DNA of 64,000 nt, taken from Bdellovibrio sp. ZAP7 (lineage in GTDB: Bacteria; Bdellovibrionota_B; Oligoflexia; Oligoflexales; RGVZ01). The notes below the pieces were generated by a model. That model worked only from the letters and a program-made list of their open reading frames with translations, had not been told where the DNA came from and made no database searches. Made by a program: the position numbers and the translations under genes. The stretch's first letter is position 1, and each line of letters begins with the position of its first letter. Of this stretch, positions 8,594-16,965 are shown piece by piece. Location: assembly GCA_945900755.1 (NCBI GenBank), contig CAMDKS010000016.1, forward strand, positions 1 to 64,000, read 5' to 3'.

Positions 8594-9976
8594 ATGCTTC
8601 GCCCTTATGACGAACATCCTATTGCAGCTCTCGCTAGCGGCTCCGGACCCGGGGCCGTTGGCGTTATTAGGCTTTCTGGCGTTGACTGCTGGGAGGTCGT
8701 CCGACCTTGCTTAGGCGACGTAACGGCTCCGACCGAACGCCGAGTCTCCCTCAAAATTTTTAGAGACCCAAAAACACAGGAAGCCGTGGACGATCTCGTC
8801 GTCGTATTTTTTAAAGGTCCACGCTCGTACACGGGCCAAGACACGGTTGAACTTTACTGTCACGGCGGCCCTTATATTATTCAAAGAATTTTGGGCCTGC
8901 TCTACGCTCTTGGAGCTCGTCCCGCACAGGCGGGAGAGTTTACCAAAAGGGCCCTATTGAACGGCAAGCTCGATTTGACCGCAGCCGAGGGGATTAAAGA
9001 TCTCGTCGAGGCGCAGTCTCGGCAGCAGTGGCTTGCTGGTCGGCAGCTGTACTCAGGAAAACTAAAAGAAGAGATCGAGTCCCTTAGAAAAGAGGTGATC
9101 GGAGCCATGGCTTACCTAGAGGCCATGATCGATTTCCCTGACGAAGAAGACACACACCACGTGGGTCTTAGTCATGTGCGCACCAGATTAGTTACGGTCT
9201 CCCTGCAACTAACCTCCCTCGTCTCGACCTTTCAAAGCGGGCAGGTCGCAAGCCGCGGCCTCATGGTCGTGCTTGCAGGAGCGCCTAATGCCGGAAAATC
9301 CACACTACTCAATAAGCTTCTTGGACGACAACGGGCCATCGTCAGTGCGACGGCAGGAACGACCAGGGACTATATCGAAGAGTCTTGCTTGATCGATGGT
9401 CGACTTATACGCTTAGTCGACACCGCCGGTATTCGAGAAACCGCAGATCAAATTGAACGTGAGGGTGTGGCTCTTTCGACTAAATTAATTCAAGAGGCTG
9501 ACGTCGTCATTTCACTTAACGCCTCCGATTCGACTGCGTCTGATCGCGAAGGCATGACGTCTTTGATGACGTCTATTTACGAGCAAAACAGCCGTCTAAA
9601 AAACACGGCCATTATACCCCTTTTAACCAAATGTGACCATGCTAAACCCGCGTGGGCCTCTGAGATGTTACCCATTAGCTGCCTTACTGGCGACGGAGTC
9701 CGAGTCCTGCAAACGGCACTCGTGAAAATAGTGGATGAGCACACAGGTAGCCTTGAAGAACGTCCTTTTTTGACGTCACAAAGACAGCAATCTGCATTGT
9801 TAGCAGCCGAAACGGCACTGAATAAATTCAACCTCCAAGACCAACAAAAAGCCGGGCCTGAGATGCTCGCTTTTGAATTGCTGGAAGCGGCAAGAGCTTT
9901 GTCCTCCGTGGTCGGTGACATCTCAAATGAGGACATTTTAGATAAAGTGTTCAGCGAATTTTGTATCGGCAAATAA
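8594..9976 (+). CDS. mnmE: tRNA uridine-5-carboxymethylaminomethyl modification GTPase MnmE
   Basis: 460 aa from the ATG at 8594. The track begins at a TTG (8576) and an in-frame GTG lies at 8582; none has a strong ribosome-binding site, so the ATG was chosen by family length. With MnmG it modifies wobble uridine 34 of certain tRNAs. TrmE_N domain at about 1-118. The inserted G domain shows GAPNAGKST (G1), TAGTTRDY (G2), DTAGIRE (G3) and TKCD (G4). The C-terminal FCIGK supplies the conserved Cys. Last gene of the rpmH cluster. Confidence 0.95.
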   Translation: MLRPYDEHPIAALASGSGPGAVGVIRLSGVDCWEVVRPCLGDVTAPTERRVSLKIFRDPKTQEAVDDLVVVFFKGPRSYTGQDTVELYCHGGPYIIQRILGLLYALGARPAQAGEFTKRALLNGKLDLTAAEGIKDLVEAQSRQQWLAGRQLYSGKLKEEIESLRKEVIGAMAYLEAMIDFPDEEDTHHVGLSHVRTRLVTVSLQLTSLVSTFQSGQVASRGLMVVLAGAPNAGKSTLLNKLLGRQRAIVSATAGTTRDYIEESCLIDGRLIRLVDTAGIRETADQIEREGVALSTKLIQEADVVISLNASDSTASDREGMTSLMTSIYEQNSRLKNTAIIPLLTKCDHAKPAWASEMLPISCLTGDGVRVLQTALVKIVDEHTGSLEERPFLTSQRQQSALLAAETALNKFNLQDQQKAGPEMLAFELLEAARALSSVVGDISNEDILDKVFSEFCIGK

Positions 9977-9992
9977 GCAAATTTGTCCGGTG

Positions 9993-10136
9993 TACTACCG
10001 CTTTATTATGCTGTCCGCTTAAAACTGGTGATTGGACCGTCCACTTCAGGTGTCTTGGAGTATTGAATCGCGGGAATTAGGGTCTGTCGACTTTCTAGGT
10101 GGATGACTTGAGTCGGTGTTTTACCGTTGATTCCTT
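9993..10136 (-). pseudogene. 3' remnant of IS3/IS481-type transposase, copy 1
   Basis: Minus-strand reading gives GINGKTPTQVIHLESRQ then a tail ending SFKRTA and a TAA at 10008-10006. This matches the C-terminal end of DDE integrase-core transposases, whose tails run RPHQGI-x-G-x-TP. Only about 45 codons remain and homology stops abruptly near 10136. A second copy lies at 17434-17587 in the same orientation with 8 differences in 144 bp. Probably the fossil end of an insertion sequence; the copies bracket the accessory island. Confidence 0.75.
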
Positions 10137-10290
10137 TACTGTTGGTTTTAGGCGGCTGTTAACAGGTACTGTATGGTCCCTAGGAACCGCGCGTCTGCAG
10201 ATATTTCAAACAAATCTCAAACTGAGTTTACAATACTATACGACACCATCAGAGCTTAGAATATCTGACGCCACGTGAGGCGCATTATGC

Positions 10291-10298
10291 GGTAAAAG
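10291..10298. repeat. Left 8-bp target-site duplication of the IS66 element
   Basis: GGTAAAAG immediately left of the element, repeated exactly at 13411-13418. Eight-base duplications are characteristic of the IS66 family. Confidence 0.9.
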
Positions 10299-10363
10299 GT
10301 AAGCCGTTCACCTACGGAGGTAGGCGCGCCCATCCAGATGTCGAATCGACATAGATTTTTAAA

Positions 10364-12340
10364 TTACTTTGCGGGAATATTTTGAGAGTAGGCCAAAGCC
10401 GTGTAAGCCTGAGGATTGGCGGCCACCTCGGTTAGTGATGCACGGAGTACGTAATTTACATATTCTTGCAGGGGCACTTGGGCGGCGATCGCAGTTTGCA
10501 AGGAAGATCGGTTGATGTCGAGTGCAAATCGGCCTTCGACGGAAGTTCTAAACAGAGAATTGGCTTGGATTAAATTTTCCATTCGGAGCATTCGTTCAGA
10601 GAAGTCATTTGAAATCGAAATAATTGGGTTATCGAGATAGGCGGTTAATTTTTGGTAGTGCCGCAAAATATAGTTTGCAGCAGCGCCGAGCTTCGTTGCT
10701 TTTGACCATTTTTCGGCGATAATTTCTGCCATTTCTTTGATGTCTTCCCAACTGGCTCGGCTATCGACACCGCGTACAGCGCGAGTGTTTATTTCATTGC
10801 GCCCATAGAGGTCGAGGCCTTTTTCATAAATGTATAGGCCCTTAAAAGAGTGCAAGATCATATCACATAGCTGTGGGTCCTCATTTTCGTATAGGGCAAA
10901 AGGCCGCCGTGCATGGCTGGCACAACCAGCCAGCTCAATATTAAAACGCGCGGCAAGTTCCGGATCTGATACAAGGTTGACAGTTGACAGATCAGATTGA
11001 ACAATCAAATTTTTGAATTCGGCCCGCCGACTGCGAAGACGGGCGGTCAATAAATTGCCGAATCCACCAATATGACTTCGGTAGAAAATGATTGCGCTGC
11101 GAGGGTCCTTGGCGTCACTTCGGCCTGAAATAACGGATGTTTGGAGTGACTTTTTCTGACCGTTGCCATCTTTGCGGTCGAATTCAAATCCAAGCTCCCG
11201 TGACAGCAGTACGCCGAGACTTGGCGAGGCTTCCGTCTTAAATGTATCTTCAGCGGCTTCTCGTGTTCGGTATGAAAACCACGGGGAATTGCCCGCGGCA
11301 GCAGGATTCGTTTGCTGTAATTTCATGAATCTGGCGTACTCCAAAACCCTAGTGGTCGTGTCGTCACCCGAAAGCAGCGGGGAGTTAGCAAGGCTGCGAA
11401 AATTGTGCAAATAAATTGGTGCAAAACGTTGTGCAACATAGCAAAACATCCGCGACAATGTTGCCGATGAAAATCGTTTTCCTGGCACGGTCAAAAGTGA
11501 GCCGAGACGGTTAAACGGCATCGCGTACTGGGACACCATGATGGTCATATTGGAGAGAAACTCCCATGTCACGTCCATCCTCGGAGGGCCGATATCGCGG
11601 GTACTCGCAGAAATAATTCGGGTCGAGGTTCCCTCGTCCTTTACCACGACTTTTTCAACTTCCACGGTGATTTTTGTAACCGTTAAATTGAAGTCATAGC
11701 GAGTTCGTTCGTCAGTCATCCGCGAGACCACATGTTCCCCGATCAATAGACCAGGCTCAACCTCTGACGTGACAAATTCTTCTTCGACTTTGACATCTCC
11801 GCCACGCATAAAAGCTTGTTTGGGCGACTCGAATTCCGGCTGCGGCCCGTCACCCAAGGCCATGCGTGCAAAGCCTTCGGCACACTCTTTTTCATTTTCA
11901 GCGAGCTCTTCAGCTGTCAGTGGAATTCGTTCTAAATCCATAAGTTTATTTTTCAATCCTATGGCTATACTTCCATTTTGCCTGGCCAGAGCCCTATGCC
12001 ACTTGCCCAGCCTTTGTAAGCGGTCCAATGACTCACGAATTTGGGCTATCGGATCTTTTGGCTTTGAATCCCCGGGATTAGTTGATCCGCCAATTGGGTC
12101 GCCACTATTCTTACGTTTTTCCGAAGAAGCGTCGATTCCCATGGCTCGACGCAACTGAAGTATGGCTGACCTCAAATTTGCTTGGTTTCCAGTCAGCCCC
12201 TTCAGTAATAAGTTATAATGGGAAATAACATCTTTGACTACATCAGGTATTGTGTCCTCATTTTTTGTCAGCCACGCGTCAAGCTCCTGCCTGGCATCAG
12301 GGCCAAGGTGGGGTTGTTTGTTTTTCAGGTTTCTTGCCAC
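10364..12340 (-). CDS. tnpC: IS66-family transposase TnpC, long form
   Basis: 658 aa from a GTG start, longer than the usual roughly 500-aa TnpC. The N-terminal helical part includes QLRRAMGIDASSEKR, matching the family's LRR..FG.SSEK motif. The catalytic region has DDT (D326/327), a second Asp in VQSDLSTV (D450), then AGCASHARRPF matching the IS66 AGC.AHARR box, and SNDFSERMLR (E582) matching N..AER.LR. The DDE triad therefore appears intact. The CxxC zinc-finger box normally between the N-terminal helix and the core was not seen. Poor ribosome-binding site. Confidence 0.9.
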   Translation of the reverse strand: MARNLKNKQPHLGPDARQELDAWLTKNEDTIPDVVKDVISHYNLLLKGLTGNQANLRSAILQLRRAMGIDASSEKRKNSGDPIGGSTNPGDSKPKDPIAQIRESLDRLQRLGKWHRALARQNGSIAIGLKNKLMDLERIPLTAEELAENEKECAEGFARMALGDGPQPEFESPKQAFMRGGDVKVEEEFVTSEVEPGLLIGEHVVSRMTDERTRYDFNLTVTKITVEVEKVVVKDEGTSTRIISASTRDIGPPRMDVTWEFLSNMTIMVSQYAMPFNRLGSLLTVPGKRFSSATLSRMFCYVAQRFAPIYLHNFRSLANSPLLSGDDTTTRVLEYARFMKLQQTNPAAAGNSPWFSYRTREAAEDTFKTEASPSLGVLLSRELGFEFDRKDGNGQKKSLQTSVISGRSDAKDPRSAIIFYRSHIGGFGNLLTARLRSRRAEFKNLIVQSDLSTVNLVSDPELAARFNIELAGCASHARRPFALYENEDPQLCDMILHSFKGLYIYEKGLDLYGRNEINTRAVRGVDSRASWEDIKEMAEIIAEKWSKATKLGAAANYILRHYQKLTAYLDNPIISISNDFSERMLRMENLIQANSLFRTSVEGRFALDINRSSLQTAIAAQVPLQEYVNYVLRASLTEVAANPQAYTALAYSQNIPAK

Positions 12341-12609
12341 GCTGATTAATTACTTTCTCTTTAATTTCTAAAAAGATCGTAACACGTGTTTTTTAAAGCA
12401 GATTTTTCGCTCTAGGATCCATTCTGCTGCGATAGAATTTCGGACCCGAGGCTCTCGATGTTAAGTGCTTATAAAACTCATAGGTCAGGCCATTATCCAC
12501 TGGTGCATAGCCGCACGCGCTGGGTCGTGTCACATCATAAAAACCGCTGATTTACACAAAAACACTGTCAAGTAAAAAACGCATTAATAAAAAATAAATT
12601 GACGAATTG
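12341..12609. other. Non-coding gap inside the IS66 element
   Basis: About 270 bp between tnpB and tnpC with no open frame of note. AT-rich near both edges. It may carry the tnpC promoter or leader, or be what is left of an accessory ORF; neither can be decided by eye. Confidence 0.35.
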
Positions 12610-12960
12610 TCACTCTATTTTTTTCCACTCTTTCACGCGTCGGTGGACAGTAAAAGATGCGCCTTCAAATAATAAACTCAACTCGGCCAAGGTGATGACT
12701 TTGCATAACGGATCTCGCACAAAAGTAAAGTTGGCCCGCAAACTCCCACCCTCAAACCTTCGGCAAATGAGATAGAGGCCAAGCTTGTCCCCTGTTAATG
12801 CTCGAAGCTGTGTGTGGTCACCTTTCAAAAAAACGACACAATCACCGGCATACGGGTCGGCGCCCAAGCGGTAGGATTCGCCCAGCAGCCCATCAAATCG
12901 TTTTCTAAAATCTGCCCGATGGTGCGCAACCAAAACACGGCGTATCATGGATGGTAGCAT
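12610..12960 (-). CDS. tnpB: IS66-family accessory protein TnpB
   Basis: 116 aa. Matches the TnpB (IS66 Orf2) pattern: RRVLVAHHRADFRKRFDGL (family: VWLA.G.TDMRKGFDGL), then DPYAGDCVVFLKGDH, GLYLICRRFEGG and LAELSLLFEGASF. TnpB is required for transposition of IS66 elements, though its biochemical role is unsettled. It starts 12 bp after the tnpA stop. Confidence 0.9.
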   Translation of the reverse strand: MLPSMIRRVLVAHHRADFRKRFDGLLGESYRLGADPYAGDCVVFLKGDHTQLRALTGDKLGLYLICRRFEGGSLRANFTFVRDPLCKVITLAELSLLFEGASFTVHRRVKEWKKIE

Positions 12961-12972
12961 TTTAGCGCCTCA

Positions 12973-13320
12973 TCAAAATGTAAAGTCGAGCATTAAACGG
13001 CCATCTTCATACGACATATGAAGCCCCGGCGGCAGGCCGCCGGTGTGCGGACTAGGCTCCACATCTAGAATTCTCGGTGGAGTCTTGGCCTCAACTGACG
13101 CGCACTCTGGCCCCGCCTTTTTTTGCCAAATTGCCAATTGAGTGCTGCTCAAACCAGTGGCCCTCGATACCAGCCTTGGCGCCAGGCCACTCACAATAGC
13201 AGCAAGAACGGCCTGCCTCAGTTCGCGAGGAAACGGTGTGGAGCGCATGCGCTGCGCGCGAAATGCCTCAAAATCGGTTTTTAGCGCTAAAAGAATCGCT
13301 TGGCTTTCGGAAACTTTCAC
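12973..13320 (-). CDS. tnpA: IS66-family accessory protein TnpA (HTH)
   Basis: 115 aa, first gene of the IS66 element, beginning 90 bp inside its right terminus. A helix-turn-helix-like stretch at about 29-65 (FPRELRQAVLAAIVSGLAPRLVSRATGLSSTQLAIWQ) resembles the IS66 Orf1 / IS3-type N-terminal HTH. The C-terminal half is short and Pro-rich. Assignment rests on the HTH and on position next to a clear tnpB. Confidence 0.8.
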   Translation of the reverse strand: MKVSESQAILLALKTDFEAFRAQRMRSTPFPRELRQAVLAAIVSGLAPRLVSRATGLSSTQLAIWQKKAGPECASVEAKTPPRILDVEPSPHTGGLPPGLHMSYEDGRLMLDFTF

Positions 13321-13407
13321 GGTGTGACCTCCATCACAAGTTCATTGTTAGTGGAGGCCAAGGTATCGGGCTAATTAAATATTGTCTCTATGCGTGGGTG
13401 AACGGCT

Positions 13408-13476
13408 TACGGTAAAAGTCCAAAATTCAAAATTTGGACTGTGGATATGCCGTTCTGAAAAATATTGCTTATCCAT
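13408..13476 (-). pseudogene. Short coupled ORF cut by the IS66 insertion
   Basis: ATG at 13476 follows the HD-gene stop directly (TAAATGG) and GGAGGAGAT lies within that gene's last codons, an excellent translational-coupling signal. The reading frame MDKQYFSERHIHSPNFEF continues into the IS66 right end after about 22 codons. Joining across the target site, the ancestral frame would have stopped only two codons later. It was therefore a tiny or already truncated gene. No function assignable. Confidence 0.35.
13411..13418. repeat. Right 8-bp target-site duplication of the IS66 element
   Basis: GGTAAAAG, identical to 10291-10298, directly outside the right terminal inverted repeat. Confidence 0.9.
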
Positions 13477-14109
13477 TTATATCTCCTCCTTGAGTGAAGA
13501 TAAATAGACCTTCATCACCTCAACTCTTTTCTTACCTTCTTCAATTCCGGATTTTGTTTTTAGAGTTTCAGCAATTATAAATAGTTTTTTGTAAAAGTGA
13601 TCCACTGTAAATCTTGAATCATCTGGTGCTCTACTAATACAGAATGGATCTTCACCTTCATAGAATGCCCTCTTCATAAGCCCAGCGGTAGCAAAGCATC
13701 TTGCAATACCAATGGCACCCAATCCATCTAAACGATCGGCATCTTGTACAATTTTAGCCTCAAGTGTTTTTGCTTCAATGTTCGCACTAAAACTATGAGC
13801 CTCAATTGCGTGGGCTATTTCGTTTTGATACTTTTCAGGGTAACCAATCGAAGATAAGAATTCTATGGCCTTCTCTGCAGCTATACGTGAAGCCTGATGA
13901 CGAAGAGGGCTATCTTTAGGAACAATAACAAAATCATGAAGCCAAGCGGCTGGGCCGACAATTTCAGGATTTCCACCTTCTCGATCACAAATTTCTTTTG
14001 CTAACCTGACAACTCTTTTAAAATGGAGTAGGTCGTGCGCTGGATCATCACTAGAAGCGATCTGTGAGATTTTAGCTTCAAATTGCTGCTCCCAACCCAA
14101 TAAATTCAT
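13477..14109 (-). CDS. HD-domain phosphohydrolase (YedJ/YpgQ-like)
   Basis: 210 aa from the ATG at 14109, which has TGGAGA nine bases upstream; the track's 14196 start adds an unlikely 29-residue leader. Metal-binding HD pattern: His in HDLLHFKRVV, His-Asp in AAWLHDFV, and Asp in QDADRLDGLGAIGIAR. The family hydrolyses phosphorylated compounds such as nucleotides; the substrate here is unknown. The gene looks more AT-rich than the mnmE cluster and lies in the accessory island beside the IS66 element, suggesting acquisition. Confidence 0.88.
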   Translation of the reverse strand: MNLLGWEQQFEAKISQIASSDDPAHDLLHFKRVVRLAKEICDREGGNPEIVGPAAWLHDFVIVPKDSPLRHQASRIAAEKAIEFLSSIGYPEKYQNEIAHAIEAHSFSANIEAKTLEAKIVQDADRLDGLGAIGIARCFATAGLMKRAFYEGEDPFCISRAPDDSRFTVDHFYKKLFIIAETLKTKSGIEEGKKRVEVMKVYLSSLKEEI

Positions 14110-14189
14110 AGAAATGTCTCCATTATTTTTTTGTGCTAAATTATTATGATCTAACTTTTCCATTTTTAAGAAAACTTGGCAACAAACTA

Positions 14190-14505
14190 ATGGCAAGTGT
14201 CCAAGTTGACTAAGACTGAGGTTGACCCGAAATTGTCAGCGGAAGTCCTCGCAGATTTTTTATATTTTGCTAGTGGTATTAGTATGGTCGCAGGAGTATT
14301 TCTTGCATGCGTTTGATGGCAGAAGAAAGGCAAATGGGTACACTCGTATTGCTATTTTCGTCGCCAATATCACAACGGCAGATTCTCTACGGTAAATTTC
14401 TATCGGCTCTTTTTTACATGATTTTGCAAGTAGTGTCACTCTATATGCCTGCACTTGTGATGGAGGTAGGTGGCGTCGTGGCCTTCGAAGATAAGCGAAA
14501 ACCGT
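14190..14505 (+). pseudogene. Frameshifted ABC-2 type permease remnant (GldF-like)
   Basis: One plus frame from about 14190 reads SAEVLADFLYFASGISMV and ends VFLA. A shift at about 14304-14307 then gives MRLMAEERQMGTLVLLFSSP followed by GKFLSALFYM. Together they reproduce the ABC-2/GldF pattern ...MRL.AEE...GT..LL...P......GK. Both ends of the expected protein (about 240 aa or more) are missing, and no ATP-binding partner is nearby. A decayed, truncated gene. Confidence 0.65.
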
Positions 14506-14935
14506 GATTTTAAAATGTAAAAATCATTGTTTTTTTTTGCTGGCAACCCTAGTCCTACTGAGCTCCATCCGCCTGCCCAGAATTTGGGAGATTGGCTGAT
14601 GATTGCGTCTCTTCGTGACAAACGACAGGCTGTATGTGCCCCTCGAATTACCACGGCCGGAGCCTTTGTCACACTTTTTTGTATTCATATTGCCGCTGCC
14701 CACTCGGCCCTAGCCTTTCTCACGTATCCAATCTTCGCAGCCCTTTTAAAGCATGTGTTCTCCACGCCATTCTTTTTTATCGGCGCGACCACGGTTCTAC
14801 ACCGCTTTTTGCCCGAGCCGTACCGCTAGCGCTTTTTATGCTTCTATATGTTTGGGACTATCATCTACCTTTTGAATTTCTGGACACGCATCGGCAACAT
14901 CGCGTCCATTGGATGAGATAGGGAGCACGCGTCAG
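14506..14935. other. Degenerate stretch with membrane-protein-like fragments
   Basis: Plus-strand frames at about 14527-14829 and then a shifted frame to about 14907 read FFFIGATTVLHRFLPEPYR followed by FGTIIYLLNFWTRIG. This could be the eroded tail of a multi-pass transporter, but the family is not certain. No intact ORF on either strand is convincing. Regarded as gene debris within the island. Confidence 0.35.
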
Positions 14936-15670
14936 TCACGGCCGAAGGTACCTTTTCATAACGGGTAACGTCCACGGTCTAAAACTACAATAGAGCGTAA
15001 CATTACTAGATTTCCGGTCGGCATAGCGAGTATCCAACCGGATCATGTCACGGACTTCATCTTCAAGGGACCTTAACATCTTCCTAATAATTTCAAGCGA
15101 CGCGTCAGAAAGCAGACCTGAGGTAAAAACTTCCTGCTCGCGAGATCCGGTGAATATATGGTCGACGAAATCGCGACGAATTTCAGAGCTATAGTAGCCA
15201 TCTAGAATGCCCCCTTTTCGCCAGTAAAAATCTTGGGCCACGAGTACCTTAAATCGATTTCCTGGGTCCAAGCGAATCATTTTTTCCCGGTCTAAGGCAA
15301 TTAGAAATCGTGTCATTTCTGGATCTGAAAAACGGTAAGACGCCTTTATCGCGGCCAAAGTATGTCGCGTTGCCAGTAAATAGAAAAAACACATTAGTTT
15401 CTCATCACTGCCCAGCAAAAGCTCTTGCTCTTCGGTGAGCATGCGCGATGCGCCTGCTTCAGTCACCTCTGATCCTAAAAGGTCGGATGGCGACACTCGC
15501 AGAAAGGAACTGATTTGATCCAGCCGTTTCAAGGAAAAAGCTCGCTGCGCAAAAGCGCGCTTAACCGCCGCTTCAGACATTCCAATGCCTTTGGCAAGGT
15601 CATGGTAAGTCAAATCATTTGTTCGCAAGATGTCCTTTAAACGGTCCACAATAGAACTTGATATGCTCAT
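14936..15670 (-). CDS. XRE-type helix-turn-helix regulator
   Basis: 244 aa. The N-terminal HTH at about 8-65 (LKDILRTNDLTYHDLAKGIGMSEAAVKRAF...LKRLDQISSFL) is a cro/C1-type fold, including the DLAKGIGMSEAAVKR recognition region. The remaining about 175 residues contain a winged-helix-like stretch (ASYRFSDPEMTRFLIALDREKMIRL) and an effector-like tail. Divergent from the catalase-like gene, with repeats between them that may be its operators. Probably controls the catalase/SnoaL pair and itself; this is inferred from position. Confidence 0.8.
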   Translation of the reverse strand: MSISSSIVDRLKDILRTNDLTYHDLAKGIGMSEAAVKRAFAQRAFSLKRLDQISSFLRVSPSDLLGSEVTEAGASRMLTEEQELLLGSDEKLMCFFYLLATRHTLAAIKASYRFSDPEMTRFLIALDREKMIRLDPGNRFKVLVAQDFYWRKGGILDGYYSSEIRRDFVDHIFTGSREQEVFTSGLLSDASLEIIRKMLRSLEDEVRDMIRLDTRYADRKSSNVTLYCSFRPWTLPVMKRYLRP

Positions 15671-15694
15671 TCGTCTTGAATTCTCCCACCGTAG

Positions 15695-15731
15695 GTATCA
15701 TTTTTTAATACTCATAAATATAGAGTATCAT
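15695..15731. promoter_or_regulatory. Candidate operator repeats between regulator and catalase-like gene
   Basis: Two direct GTATCAT words (15695 and 15725) and an inverted repeat ATACTC-N9-GAGTAT (15708-15728) sit in the 127-bp divergent intergenic region, embedded in an AT-rich stretch suitable for promoters. They are placed to serve the XRE-type regulator at 14936-15670. Assigned from pattern and context. Confidence 0.5.
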
Positions 15732-15797
15732 ATTTTTTGAAAAACTCTAGTTTGAGCCTCCACACAAGGTTCTCAATCAAACTATTGGAGAAAAAAA

Positions 15798-16934
15798 ATG
15801 AAAATCCGACGTCTAAGTATCGCAATCCTCTTTCTCGTTACCAACAACACGCCAGTATGGGCCCAACTCTCCGAATTTGAGCGCTATGAGGGAAGTAAAG
15901 AAGCTGAGCTGCAGCTCATTCACTCACTCGCAAATAAATTTGTGATAGTACAAGAAAACTCGATGCATGACGGCAAAAAAGTCAGAGGCACTCATGCGAA
16001 GGGAACATGTATGGATGGTGAGTTTGAAGTGTTTAGCGGCATTTCAGAATCCTACAAAGTAGGATTATTCTCAACAGCCGGCACCTACTCTGCGCGCGTT
16101 CGCTTTGCCAATGGATCCGGCAAAATTCAAGCCGATTCGGTTCCTGATGCGCGTGCTATCTCTATATCCGTCCTGCTGGGAAACAACTCAAGACAAGATT
16201 TCGCCATGAACAACGATCCGATATTCCCAATTGGCGAACTCAGCGACTTCAATTTCTTGCTAGATGTCGGTTTTGCCAAAGCCGAAGCTATCAAAGAATC
16301 TCTTGCGGAAGGGGCCGATGAAGCAACGGCCAATGCTGCCGGAGAACGAGCATCAAAAATATTCATTGCATTGAATCCTACACACATCCCTGGATTCTTA
16401 GGAACAATCCAAAGGGGTGCTGAGTTGCAAAACCAGAAAGTCAACTCCTACCGAACTCTCAAATATTGGAGCGGCTCAACCTTCAAATTTGGCGACCATC
16501 ATGCCTCTAAATTTGCACTGACCCCGTGCGCACAAAATCAAGTTGACCAAGTAAACTCAAGTGATCCAGATTTTCTTCAAAACGACCTTAAAATAGTACT
16601 CAGCACCGATAGTTCAGTACAGTGCTGGGATTTTTACGTCCAGCTTCTCGATGCAGAAAACATGAAACAACCGGGATTCCTATGGAGCCAGAAGCTTCCA
16701 GCCTGGCAATGGGTCGAAGATGTGACCCTTGATTGGGACAAAGGTGGCGCCACATCATATAAGGTAGGGCGTTTAATCCTAACTTCTGGTAGTGTCAAAG
16801 ATGCAAATATTTGCGACGATCCAAGTAACGGTATCAACGTTATGAAAAACTCCCTTCCAGAGCACCGAGGGCTTGGGCGCATTAACAGGGCAAGAGCTCT
16901 GTCGGAAGAATCAAGTCGGGCAAATCGTCCCTAG
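15798..16934 (+). CDS. Catalase-like haem-domain protein (SrpA family), exported
   Basis: 378 aa with a signal peptide (about 1-22, ending PVWA). The catalase-fold core begins near residue 55: KVRGTHAKGTCMDGEF, then YSARVRFANGSGK, PDARAISISV and FAMNNDPIFPIG, the pattern of small catalase-related haem proteins. The canonical catalase length and NADPH region are absent. Such proteins are usually weak catalases or peroxidases. GGAGAAAAAAA precedes the ATG. Followed after 31 bp by the SnoaL-like gene, probably one transcript. Confidence 0.82.
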   Translation: MKIRRLSIAILFLVTNNTPVWAQLSEFERYEGSKEAELQLIHSLANKFVIVQENSMHDGKKVRGTHAKGTCMDGEFEVFSGISESYKVGLFSTAGTYSARVRFANGSGKIQADSVPDARAISISVLLGNNSRQDFAMNNDPIFPIGELSDFNFLLDVGFAKAEAIKESLAEGADEATANAAGERASKIFIALNPTHIPGFLGTIQRGAELQNQKVNSYRTLKYWSGSTFKFGDHHASKFALTPCAQNQVDQVNSSDPDFLQNDLKIVLSTDSSVQCWDFYVQLLDAENMKQPGFLWSQKLPAWQWVEDVTLDWDKGGATSYKVGRLILTSGSVKDANICDDPSNGINVMKNSLPEHRGLGRINRARALSEESSRANRP

Positions 16935-16965
16935 GTTAAATTTTAGTCCTACCGGAGAAATCACA

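Larger units (their letters stand above)
10299..13410 (-). mobile_element. Complete IS66-family insertion sequence
   Basis: 3112 bp. Left terminus GTAAGCCGTTCACCTACG; right terminus, read inward on the minus strand, GTAAGCCGTTCACCCACG: 17 of 18 bases identical. The GTAA start is an IS66 hallmark. Both ends are flanked by a perfect GGTAAAAG duplication. Inside are three minus-strand genes in the family order tnpA-tnpB-tnpC, all open. The intact ends, direct repeats and ORFs suggest a fairly recent insertion. A non-coding gap of about 270 bp separates tnpB from tnpC. Confidence 0.95.

Noticed and set aside
12460-12520. TTATCCACT near a possible DnaA box inside the IS66 gap
   Set aside because: Single near-match inside a mobile element; not evidence of an origin.
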